From an uncultured Aequorivita sp. (lineage in GTDB: Bacteria > Bacteroidota > Bacteroidia > Flavobacteriales > Flavobacteriaceae): DNA of 64,000 nucleotides. The first letter of the stretch is position 1, and every line of letters starts with the position of its first letter. Positions 43,385-51,211 of this stretch are shown here, piece by piece. The stretch spans positions 1-64,000 of the forward strand of contig CAKZLK010000015.1 in the NCBI GenBank assembly GCA_937125455.1, given 5' to 3'. Below the pieces are notes generated by a model that saw only the letters and a program-made list of their open reading frames with translations, was not told the origin of the DNA and searched no databases. Made by a program: the position numbers and the translations under genes.

Positions 43385-44286
43385 TATTTTGCTAATTCCA
43401 TAAAAGCGTCTTCTATATTGGCTTGAGCGACTTCTATGTGGATGTCTGTTAAACCTGCCTTTTCCAGATAGGATTTTAATTCGGCTATTTCAAAAGATTC
43501 TCTTTGGTCAGTATAATGTACAAACTCTCCAAACGGAAATACACTATACAAATGCTCATAATCCTGAAGTGATTGTATCAATTTATACATATTATTTGCC
43601 CCCACATTATATATGGTTTTAGGGAATTTGCTTACAATTGCTTTTGGAGTATCAATATCCAATATTGCACCATTCTGAATCAGCGCAATTCTATCACACA
43701 AAGCTGCCTCGTCCATATATGGGGTTGATACCAAAATGGTAATTCCTTTTTTCTGTAGGCGTTTCAACATTTCCCAAAACTCTTTTCTGGAAACGGGATC
43801 CACGCCCGTCGTGGGCTCATCCAAAAAAAGCACTTTTGGTTTGTGGATTAATGCACAGCAGAGGGCGAGCTTTTGTTTCATTCCACCTGAAAGCTTTCCT
43901 GCGCGTCTGTTTTTAAAAGGTGCGATTTGAACATAGATATCTTCAATCAAATCGTAGTTTTCTTCAATAGTGGTTCCGAAAATAGTGGCGAAAAACGACA
44001 GGTTTTCCTCTACAGTCAAATCTTGGTAAAGCGAAAAGCGTCCTGGCATATAGCCAACAGAGCTACGGATAGCTTTATAGTCCGCTACAATATCAAAACC
44101 TGCAACCTTAGCAGTGCCCTCGTCTGGAATCAACAGCGTGGTCAATATTCTGAAAATGGTAGTTTTTCCAGCGCCATCAGGACCGATGAGACCAAAGAGT
44201 TCGCCTGGATTCACATCAAACGATATGTCTTGCACTGCTTTAACCTTTTTATACGATTTGCTGATATTGCTGAGGGAAATACTCAT
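43384..44286 (-). CDS. ABC ATPase (YbhF N-terminal half-like)
   Basis: 300 residues with Walker A GPDGAGKTT, a regular signature LSGGMKQKL and Walker B FLDEPTTGVDP, followed by a C-terminal extension (about 225-300). With its partner it makes an asymmetric ATPase pair. It starts directly after the OsmC stop. Confidence 0.9.
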   Translation of the reverse strand: MSISLSNISKSYKKVKAVQDISFDVNPGELFGLIGPDGAGKTTIFRILTTLLIPDEGTAKVAGFDIVADYKAIRSSVGYMPGRFSLYQDLTVEENLSFFATIFGTTIEENYDLIEDIYVQIAPFKNRRAGKLSGGMKQKLALCCALIHKPKVLFLDEPTTGVDPVSRKEFWEMLKRLQKKGITILVSTPYMDEAALCDRIALIQNGAILDIDTPKAIVSKFPKTIYNVGANNMYKLIQSLQDYEHLYSVFPFGEFVHYTDQRESFEIAELKSYLEKAGLTDIHIEVAQANIEDAFMELAK

Positions 44287-44745
44287 TTATGGTGCAATTT
44301 TGATGGTAACCTCCATCGTAATTTTTGATTTTATTGAATTTGAAACCAAACAAACTGCTTCCGATTTTTGAAGGACTCGCTCCGCACGCTCACGGTCTTT
44401 TTCGTCTTTAATGATTACGGTGGGTTCAAGAATTACTTCGGTCATTAAGTATTTGCCGTCAATTCTTTCTAAAATACCTTTCGATTTGCAACTGAAACCT
44501 GTGAAATCCAATTTTGAGTTTTCAGCAATTGCCAAAAAAGTTGTCATCAAACAACTGCTAACAGAAGCGGTAAAAAGATGTTCGGGCGTCCAAATATTGG
44601 GCATTCCCTTTGGGAATTCCGGCGGTGTAGCCACTTCTATGCAATTGGCAGAATGTGTATTGCCCTCAACCAATTCTGGCGAACACATCATTCCCTTTCG
44701 ATCCTGCCGCCAAGTTATATCTACGTTATAAAGATGTTTTTCCAT
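44287..44745 (-). CDS. OsmC-family peroxiredoxin-like protein
   Basis: 152 residues. OsmC fold with the two conserved cysteines in SVSSCLMTTF (about 81-90) and FTGFSCKSKG (about 101-110). The family reduces organic hydroperoxides. Embedded in the export operon, 6 bases after the lipoprotein gene. Confidence 0.87.
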   Translation of the reverse strand: MEKHLYNVDITWRQDRKGMMCSPELVEGNTHSANCIEVATPPEFPKGMPNIWTPEHLFTASVSSCLMTTFLAIAENSKLDFTGFSCKSKGILERIDGKYLMTEVILEPTVIIKDEKDRERAERVLQKSEAVCLVSNSIKSKITMEVTIKIAP

Positions 44746-44751
44746 ACTATT

Positions 44752-45252
44752 TTATTGAAAATAATTATAATATCCATCAAGATTTTCCTTAATACTCTTA
44801 GTAACTTGAGCACCTTCATCTTTGGTTGAAACCTTGTTTAAAGCTTCAATTTTCTCGATAAGTGGATGTAAAAAAATGTGTAAATTGTCGTGTGAAGGTC
44901 CTTCCATCGTGCATTTTTTTACTACAAAATTTTTATCCTCGTTTAATTTTGAAGCCAAGGAGTGGTAATCTTCCACGGTTTTTGGATCGCTGGATTTAAC
45001 CAAACTGAGCATTTTATCTACCCCTTCGGTTGTTTCTGGGTTGGCCTGCCATTTGTAGCCGTTGTCTAGTTTTATTTCATCTGTCCAAGCATTATTCATT
45101 GCATGGTTTTCGGTGGCTATTTTTTCCATTTGGTGTTCGTGAATTCCTTCGGTGGTTTCAACGGTGTCTGTACTTTCTTCTTTGTGTTTAGTTTCATTAC
45201 AACTTATCAATAATGCCGAAATGAGTGCTGTTATTAATATTGGTTTTTTCAT
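44752..45252 (-). CDS. His-containing lipoprotein of the export operon
   Basis: 166 residues with a lipobox (LISC, C18). The acidic segment GIHEHQMEKIATENHAMNNAW suggests metal binding; the C-terminal part is helical, with a CTMEGPSHDNLHIFLHPLI motif. Similar small lipoproteins occur near metal or stress exporters in Bacteroidetes, but no family is named. Separated by 59 bases from the adaptor gene. Confidence 0.62.
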   Translation of the reverse strand: MKKPILITALISALLISCNETKHKEESTDTVETTEGIHEHQMEKIATENHAMNNAWTDEIKLDNGYKWQANPETTEGVDKMLSLVKSSDPKTVEDYHSLASKLNEDKNFVVKKCTMEGPSHDNLHIFLHPLIEKIEALNKVSTKDEGAQVTKSIKENLDGYYNYFQ

Positions 45253-45311
45253 AATTTGAAATGTTTAGGCGTTTATTTTTTTAAAAGTTTAAATAATTAT
45301 TTTATTACGAA

Positions 45312-46196
45312 TTATTCAGAAATCCACATTTCCGCAGGCATCCCAATTTTTAGGCTACCATTGTTTTTTACTGTAACCTTAACTGCATAAACTAGATTTA
45401 CACGTTCCTCTTTAGTTTGAATTATTTTTGGTGTGAATTCAGCTGAGGAAGAAACCCAATTTATAATTCCGTTATAATCTTTCATTGTTTCGCCAGAATC
45501 AATTTTTACGGTTACTTGTTGTCCGACTTTAATGTTCGAAAGTTGTGTTTCGCTTACGTAAACGCGTAGCGTCATTTCTTCCAAATTCGCTATTTTATAA
45601 AGTGGTTTTCCGAAAGAAACAATTTCGCCCGGCTCGGCATATTTAGTCAAAACCGTTCCTTTTATTGGGTTTGTAATTTTACTATTATCAATCTGCTCTT
45701 CAATTTGCGCAACTTTTGCATCGATGGATTTCAACTCATTAACAATTGGGGCATTTTGGGTTTCCACGTTTTGTATTTGTTTTTTTAGAACGTCCACTTG
45801 GCTGTTGGCTTGATCTAGCTGGCGTTGGGTAGCAGCGTTTTCGTCAAACATATTTTGAACGCGTTGTTGTTCAGTTTTTGCGGTTTGCAATTGTTGATTC
45901 AAAACACTCACTTGGGACCAAACACCACCCGATTTTGAAGCTACCGTTGCTTTAGAAGCGAGTAACTGCTGTTTGTTTAGATAAGGCTGAACTGTGTCTA
46001 CAAGTCCAACGACTGTTCCTTTTTCCAAAACTTGTCCTTCCTCTAAATTCAAAAATTCCAGTTTTCCATTTGCTTCGGAAGAGATTGTGATTTCAGTAGC
46101 TTCAAAATTTCCGTAACCATCTGCTTTTTCGCCATTAGAACAGGAGAATAGACTTCCTGTTATGCCAGCCAAAAACAATATTTTTATATTTTTCAT
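45312..46196 (-). CDS. HlyD-family adaptor lipoprotein (YbhG-like)
   Basis: 294 residues; lipoprotein signal (FSC, C19), biotinyl-lipoyl halves around GKLEFLNLEEGQVLEKGT and ITNPIKGTVLTKYAEPGE, and a coiled coil between (about 80-160). Links the ABC permeases to the TolC protein. It starts 9 bases after the TolC gene. Confidence 0.86.
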   Translation of the reverse strand: MKNIKILFLAGITGSLFSCSNGEKADGYGNFEATEITISSEANGKLEFLNLEEGQVLEKGTVVGLVDTVQPYLNKQQLLASKATVASKSGGVWSQVSVLNQQLQTAKTEQQRVQNMFDENAATQRQLDQANSQVDVLKKQIQNVETQNAPIVNELKSIDAKVAQIEEQIDNSKITNPIKGTVLTKYAEPGEIVSFGKPLYKIANLEEMTLRVYVSETQLSNIKVGQQVTVKIDSGETMKDYNGIINWVSSSAEFTPKIIQTKEERVNLVYAVKVTVKNNGSLKIGMPAEMWISE

Positions 46197-46205
46197 CCTA
46201 AATAA

Positions 46206-47468
46206 TTAATTAAAATTTCCTTTGATTATTTTATAATTTGCCTTTGCCATTGCCAATTGTACCTCGTGTAATTGTTGGTCAACTCTGGCTTCGTAAAGAT
46301 TGTTCAGTTCCGTGATATATTCAGAAGAAGTGATAGCGCCATTCTGTAATTGTGAAGTCGTGGCCTGTAAAACTTTTTCACGCAATTCAATAATTTGAAT
46401 GTCCTTTAGAAGCATTGCTTTATATTTTCCAATATCACTCTCGGCTTCTTTTTGTTGTATTTCGTTGTTCAGCAAAAAGGTCTCTTTTTCAGTGGAAACG
46501 ATTTCTTTTGAAATATCGATGGTGTTTCTTTTCTCCTTCGTTTTTCCCCAATCAAAAAGGTTCCAATTCAATTTCAAGCCAACGATATAAAAATCCTGAA
46601 ATGAATTGTCTAGCATATTCAATCCCGGATTGCCATAACCAGCTTGCGCAAAACCATATAATTTTGGGTAATTGCTTTTGGAAATAACTTCTTTTGAAGT
46701 TTCCAGCTGCGTTTCCTGTAACTTGAAAAGTTCCAGTTCAGGTCGCTTTGAATTAATTTCTGATTCGACCAAAATTTCTGGGTTTGTAAGGGTTGTATTG
46801 GTATCCAAATCCTGAAAAACCAACAAGGAGAGGTTTTTCAATGTTTTTTCTCTGTCAAAAGTTATTTGTGAAAGTTGTTGTTCCAGTTTCAGCAGCTCTG
46901 CGCTCAAAAGCTGTTCGGAAGCGGGGAGGACTGCGCCGTATTTTACGCCTGTGTTTGCTTCTTTTAAGCGGGCATTGAGTTGTTCCATTTTTGAATTGAG
47001 CAGTTTTTCCTGTTCCTGAAAAAGTAAAACGCTGAAATAATTTTGATTGATTCGCGATTTTAAATTGTAAAGATTTACCGCAACTTGTTGTTGCTGTGTT
47101 TCTAATTCTGCGGTTTTCATTCTTTTGTTAGCCCCAATGTTTCCAGCGTTATAAATCAATTGGTTTGCATCCAATGTAGCGCGATATTGATCATTGTTGG
47201 GGGGAGCAATTGTTGCGTTTGGAATTTGCAAGGGAAATTCAATAACATCTGATTGATAGGTAGCCTGTGCGTTCAAATCTAATTTGGGAAGTTTTTCTTT
47301 TTCTAAAATTTTTATTTCAGAATTTGTTTTTTCTTCCAATAAAGCGATCTGTTTTGCCAACGGAAAATTTTTTTCAGCTAGGGAGTAACACTCTTCCAAT
47401 GTTAAAACTTGCTGTGCTATAGCAAATAGCGGAGCGAAACCGATAAATATGAATAATACCCTTTTCAT
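46206..47468 (-). CDS. TolC-family outer-membrane channel
   Basis: 420 residues with a signal peptide (ending AIAQ, residue 19) and the alternating helical/strand pattern of TolC. Starts just 1 base after the TetR gene stop. First structural gene of the export operon. Confidence 0.87.
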   Translation of the reverse strand: MKRVLFIFIGFAPLFAIAQQVLTLEECYSLAEKNFPLAKQIALLEEKTNSEIKILEKEKLPKLDLNAQATYQSDVIEFPLQIPNATIAPPNNDQYRATLDANQLIYNAGNIGANKRMKTAELETQQQQVAVNLYNLKSRINQNYFSVLLFQEQEKLLNSKMEQLNARLKEANTGVKYGAVLPASEQLLSAELLKLEQQLSQITFDREKTLKNLSLLVFQDLDTNTTLTNPEILVESEINSKRPELELFKLQETQLETSKEVISKSNYPKLYGFAQAGYGNPGLNMLDNSFQDFYIVGLKLNWNLFDWGKTKEKRNTIDISKEIVSTEKETFLLNNEIQQKEAESDIGKYKAMLLKDIQIIELREKVLQATTSQLQNGAITSSEYITELNNLYEARVDQQLHEVQLAMAKANYKIIKGNFN

Positions 47469-47469
47469 T

Positions 47470-48084
47470 TTATTTTTTAATTGAATTTATTATGAATTCC
47501 GAAACCGCAGTTTTACGCTGCTCCATCATTTGTTTGAAACCTTTATCGTCAATTTTCAGAAATCCTTTTATTAAAGGAGTTGCCACAAAAGGAAAAATAT
47601 TCAGCGAAATAATATTGATGAAGAGTTGTTCGCCGTTAATGGGTTTCAAAATTTCTTTTTCCACTTCTTCGGCCACTTGGTTTTTAAACTTTTCAAGTGT
47701 TGGGAAAGCGGCGTTTTGTTGAATTTTTTCAAAAAATTTCGGATTTCGGTTCAGCTCTTGAATAATGAAATTGGGCAGGTATGGATGTTTTATAATAAAG
47801 GAAATGTAATTGTTTGTGAAATTTTTCACCTTGTCTTCAATAGCTGAATCATCATTCAGGATTTTGTTCAGCTGAGGTGCTAAAAGTGAAAATGCGTTAG
47901 TGAAAACCGCTTCAAAAAGCAGTTGCTTGCTTCGGTAATAATAATGAAGCATCGCTTTGTTGATGCCTGCCGCATCTGCAATTTCCTGCATGCGCGCACC
48001 ATCCATTCCTTTTTTTTGAAAAACGTTTTCTGCGGCAGCCAAAATTTGTCCTTCCGTATCGTGATTTTTTTTTGTCTTTGCCAT
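47470..48084 (-). CDS. TetR-family repressor (CecR-like position)
   Basis: 204 residues. N-terminal helix-turn-helix (about 8-55: IADAAGINKAMLHYYYRSKQLLF) and an alpha-helical ligand-binding domain. It heads the operon and likely represses it through the palindrome at 48100-48115. In E. coli, cecR heads ybhGFSR in the same way. The ligand is unknown. Confidence 0.88.
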   Translation of the reverse strand: MAKTKKNHDTEGQILAAAENVFQKKGMDGARMQEIADAAGINKAMLHYYYRSKQLLFEAVFTNAFSLLAPQLNKILNDDSAIEDKVKNFTNNYISFIIKHPYLPNFIIQELNRNPKFFEKIQQNAAFPTLEKFKNQVAEEVEKEILKPINGEQLFINIISLNIFPFVATPLIKGFLKIDDKGFKQMMEQRKTAVSEFIINSIKK

Positions 48085-48099
48085 TATTAACTTTATGGT

Positions 48100-48123
48100 T
48101 TAACCATTTGGTTAACAAAGATA
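48100..48123 (-). promoter_or_regulatory. TetR operator overlapping the operon promoter
   Basis: TTAACC-ATTT-GGTTAA (48100-48115) is a perfect inverted repeat, 15 bases from the tetR start. Immediately next to it, TATCTTTG on the minus strand (48123-48116) is a perfect -7 element, so bound repressor would cover the transcription start. Confidence 0.75.
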
Positions 48124-48181
48124 CATATTATATCTTTACACAAGGGTTTTTCGAAAAAAAAATGTAACTATCTATTGATGA

Positions 48182-48225
48182 ATGATCAATATCATTTTTG
48201 AATCTATAGAAATACTTTAGGTTTA
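48182..48225 (+). promoter_or_regulatory. FNR-like box and -7 element before a lipoprotein gene
   Basis: ATGATCAATATCAT (48182-48195), exactly 22 bases, then TAGGTTTA (48218-48225). The leader would be about 100 bases long. The box is also about 100 bases from tetR but in the wrong arrangement for it. Confidence 0.6.
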
Positions 48226-48333
48226 TAAATTGTTTTGTTAGTACTTTAAAATTTAAAAACTAGTGAAGCTTACAACAAGCAATAGATTAAAAAGGAGATA
48301 TGATTTGGAATAACTAACGCAAACAACAATATT

Positions 48334-48966
48334 ATGCGACAATTAATGGCAATAGCAGTTTTTACGCTCCTACTTTTCGGTTGTTCAAGCAGCCGTTTGG
48401 TGGATGAATATGTAAATTCGGAAAGTCCAAATTTTCAGACAAGTAAAGTTATGGTGGTTGGATTAACGCCAGATAGCGTGTTGCAGCGCCAATTTGAGTA
48501 CAGTCTGGTAAAAGCTCTGGAAGCTGAAAAAGTAATAGCCGTAAAGAGCGTTGATTATTTTCAAAGTACATTCAATGAAAACAACCAATCTGAAGAGAAT
48601 CTTATTACCCTTGAAAATGAGCTTTTGAATGCAGGCTTTGATGCAGTTCTATTTTCAAAAATCACTGGTCAGGAAAGTAAGGTTACTATTGGACAATCGT
48701 ATCGAAACCTTAAAAAATCATTTGAAACATTTAGTGATTATTATAACGAGAATAAACCTGTTTACGGAAACCCACAAACTGAGGATTATCCAGTTTATAA
48801 CACAGAAACCTCCTTGTATTGTCTGTGTCCCGGCAAGGAACAGGATTTAATTTGGCGCGGAAAAATAGACATTGTTAATCCACCAGCAGCTGCATCGACT
48901 ATTCGTGATTATGTTAAAACACTGGTACATAGGCTCAAAAAAAATAATCTCTTGAAAGTAAAATAA
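48334..48966 (+). CDS. Lipoprotein of unknown function
   Basis: 210 residues with a lipobox (FGC, C17) and a Rossmann-like or TolB-N-like alternating pattern (VMVVGLTPDSVLQRQFEYSLVKALEAEKVIAV, then AVLFSKITG). A late YCLCPG motif has two cysteines. No family recognised. Convergent with a USP gene, 15 bases apart. Confidence 0.6.
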   Translation: MRQLMAIAVFTLLLFGCSSSRLVDEYVNSESPNFQTSKVMVVGLTPDSVLQRQFEYSLVKALEAEKVIAVKSVDYFQSTFNENNQSEENLITLENELLNAGFDAVLFSKITGQESKVTIGQSYRNLKKSFETFSDYYNENKPVYGNPQTEDYPVYNTETSLYCLCPGKEQDLIWRGKIDIVNPPAAASTIRDYVKTLVHRLKKNNLLKVK

Positions 48967-48981
48967 GTTTTTGGAAATTTA

Positions 48982-49806
48982 TTAATGCAGTACCAAAAGG
49001 GGGATAGGAGAACCGTAGCTAATTTTTGATGTTTCCGATCCGAAAATGAATCGATCTAAAAAACTTTTGCGTTCCACAACCATAATGTGGAGCTGAACTG
49101 GAATTAACTGTTCAAACACATTTATAGCCATTGCGGCAGGTATGTTTTTTATGGAAAAACGTTCAAAACCAATTTTCTTCAAAGCTTCTTCAGTGTAATT
49201 TTTTTTGTTGGTAAGTTCAATATTTTCTTCTTCTATTTCCAGAACTTTCAAGGATGCTTTGTGCTTCGTCACTATTTCTGAAATAATACTTAGGGATTTT
49301 TCTGAAATTATATATTGATAGTTAAGTGAAAGCAAAACGGATTCTATTTTCTTGAAAGTATATCCTTGGGGAACAGCAATAACAGGACAATCAGCTTTTC
49401 GTATAATTTTTAAAGTATTGCTCCCTAAAATGACTTCAGCGGCATCTGTTGCTCCATTTGTACCCATAATAATCAATTCAATATTGTTTAGGGCAACTGC
49501 TTGGTTAACGGCAGCAACAATATTGTCAAAATCAAGCTTTGGAATGAAACTGTAATTTTCCTTTTCAGAAATTGACTCACAAAATCGAACCATTTTTTCA
49601 AGTTCCATTTTATTGTCGTTTAAAATACCATCGTGGATTGAGCTACCAGGCGAACCATATAGCACATCTGCGGTTATATAGCTTGATGGTTTTTGTGAAT
49701 TGATTATATAAAACGTACAAGTTTCGCCTTTAAAAAAACTCATAGCGAACCGAATTGCATTCTTTGAGTTTTCTGAGAAATCTGTTGGTAAAAGTATGTT
49801 TTTCAT
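48982..49806 (-). CDS. Universal stress protein, tandem domains
   Basis: 274 residues from MKNILLPTDFSENSKNA at 49806. The reading frame is open for 20 more codons to 49866, but that extension contains the -7 element and the FNR-like box, so the shorter start is chosen. First-domain signature GTNGATDAAEVILGSN is intact; the second domain lacks it. Divergent from the nos cluster. Confidence 0.88.
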   Translation of the reverse strand: MKNILLPTDFSENSKNAIRFAMSFFKGETCTFYIINSQKPSSYITADVLYGSPGSSIHDGILNDNKMELEKMVRFCESISEKENYSFIPKLDFDNIVAAVNQAVALNNIELIIMGTNGATDAAEVILGSNTLKIIRKADCPVIAVPQGYTFKKIESVLLSLNYQYIISEKSLSIISEIVTKHKASLKVLEIEEENIELTNKKNYTEEALKKIGFERFSIKNIPAAMAINVFEQLIPVQLHIMVVERKSFLDRFIFGSETSKISYGSPIPLLVLH

Positions 49807-49822
49807 AAAGTCATGATTTCTC

Positions 49823-49866
49823 CAAATGTACTTTTTAAGTATTATTTCTAAAATGATTTCCATCAT
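49823..49866 (-). promoter_or_regulatory. FNR-like box and -7 element before usp (minus strand)
   Basis: ATGATTTCCATCAT (49853-49866; arms palindromic) and, exactly 22 bases downstream on the minus strand, TACATTTG (49830-49823). Confidence 0.77.
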
Positions 49867-49964
49867 AAATTTTCTTGTGAAGAGATTGGACCCGTATTAC
49901 TAGAAAATTTTTCTGGATTGCAGTTTTTTTCAATTACAGATTAAAAGATAAAAATATCTTATTT

Positions 49965-50008
49965 ATGATAAAAATCATATTCTATCCACCACTCTAGTGT
50001 TAATTTTG
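49965..50008 (+). promoter_or_regulatory. FNR-like box and -7 element of the nos cluster
   Basis: ATGATAAAAATCAT (49965-49978), exactly 22 bases, then TAATTTTG (50001-50008), a perfect -7 element. Drives cytochrome c, fasciclin, nosZ and probably the whole cluster. It also shows that the TTG at 49997 is not the start of the first gene. Confidence 0.8.
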
Positions 50009-50032
50009 TCAAATAAATTAAATCAAACAACT

Positions 50033-50536
50033 ATGAAAAGCATAATGAAATCTATAACCGCAATTGCAATTTTAAGTTTAATAAGCTGTGGTGGTAAAGA
50101 AGAAAAAAAGAATGATAGTATTCAAATTGGCCAAAAACCAGCTGCAACCGAAACCCCAAAAGAGGAACCAGCTGCTTCTACAAAGCCTTCGGAAACTATT
50201 GACTTAACAAATAAAGGCGTTGGCCCAATTAAAAATTTAGAACTTCCTGCTGAAATTGATCAAGCAATGGCAGCTAAAGGGATGGAGGTTTATAAAAACA
50301 AGTGTATGGCTTGCCACAAACCGGACAAAAAATTCATTGGTCCTGCCCCAAAAGGAATTTTATTAAGACGAACTCCTGAATGGATTATGAACATGATTCT
50401 AGATCCTGAGGATATGATTAAAAAGGATCCATTGGCAAAAGCACTTTTGGTAGAGTTTAACGGTTCGCCAATGGCAAATCAAAACCTTACCGAAGAAGAA
50501 GCACGACAAGTACTTGAATATTTTAGAACACTTTAA
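50033..50536 (+). CDS. Mono-heme cytochrome c lipoprotein of the nos cluster
   Basis: 167 residues from ATG 50033. Lipobox LISC (C19), an Ala/Pro/Glu-rich linker (about 30-60) and a class I cytochrome c domain: heme site CMACH (91-95) and distal methionine M147 in GSPMANQNLT. Probable electron donor to NosZ, anchored on the outer face of the inner membrane. The alternative TTG at 49997 is inside the promoter. Confidence 0.88.
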   Translation: MKSIMKSITAIAILSLISCGGKEEKKNDSIQIGQKPAATETPKEEPAASTKPSETIDLTNKGVGPIKNLELPAEIDQAMAAKGMEVYKNKCMACHKPDKKFIGPAPKGILLRRTPEWIMNMILDPEDMIKKDPLAKALLVEFNGSPMANQNLTEEEARQVLEYFRTL

Positions 50537-50559
50537 TATACAATTAAACAACCAACCTC

Positions 50560-50594
50560 CTGCAGGGTTTATAACTCTGCAGGGCTTTAAAACC
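50560..50594. repeat. Imperfect tandem repeat between cytochrome c and fasciclin genes
   Basis: CTGCAGGGTTTATAACT (50560-50576) is followed directly by CTGCAGGGCTTTAAAACC (50577-50594). The second copy with the next bases can also fold (CAGGG...CCCTG). Resembles short GC-bearing extragenic repeats of flavobacteria. Confidence 0.5.
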
Positions 50595-50604
50595 CTGAAG
50601 TAAT

Positions 50605-51183
50605 ATGAAAACAACACTTAAACTGTTATTTTTTTCAGCTGCAATACTCGTGTTTTCAGCTTGTAAAAACGAAACAAAAACCGAAGGGGAAGAAACTGTG
50701 ATGGAAACTTCCGCAAAAAGTGATGCCCAAAATGAAAAACAGGGTCAAGCTTTTATTGAAAATGATGAATCTAAACCCAACGTACTTCAAATTGCAATAG
50801 CCTCGCCAGACCATACAACGCTAGTTGCTGCTGTCCAGGCTGCAGGATTGGAAAATTCACTGGTTAATGCAGGTCCATTGATGGTGTTTGCTCCAACCAA
50901 TGCAGCATTTGAGGCACTGCCAGCAGGTACTGTTGAGAATCTTCTTAAACCTGAAAATAAAGAACAGCTCGCTTCTATTTTAAAAAATCATGTTACTCCA
51001 GGCAATTATTCAAAAGATTTTTTGAAGAAATTTAAAAAGCTTGGTCAAGCAGGAGGTGAAAGCATTTCTGTTGAAGTGAAAGGGGAGGATGTATATGTTG
51101 GAGGAGCTAAAATTCTAGCAAGTATTCCAGCCGGTAACGGAATTGTACACGTGGTGGACAAAGTGATATTGCCAACGAACTAA
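50605..51183 (+). CDS. Fasciclin-domain lipoprotein of the nos cluster
   Basis: 192 residues; lipobox FSAC (C20), charged linker (about 22-50) and one FAS1 domain (about 52-190) with GPLMVFAPTNAAFEALPAG and NGIVHVVDKVILP. Fasciclin genes recur in Bacteroidetes nos clusters, perhaps as an assembly or docking partner of NosZ. Function there is unknown. Confidence 0.85.
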   Translation: MKTTLKLLFFSAAILVFSACKNETKTEGEETVMETSAKSDAQNEKQGQAFIENDESKPNVLQIAIASPDHTTLVAAVQAAGLENSLVNAGPLMVFAPTNAAFEALPAGTVENLLKPENKEQLASILKNHVTPGNYSKDFLKKFKKLGQAGGESISVEVKGEDVYVGGAKILASIPAGNGIVHVVDKVILPTN

Positions 51184-51211
51184 TCAATTAATTTTTATAA
51201 ATAATAAAACA

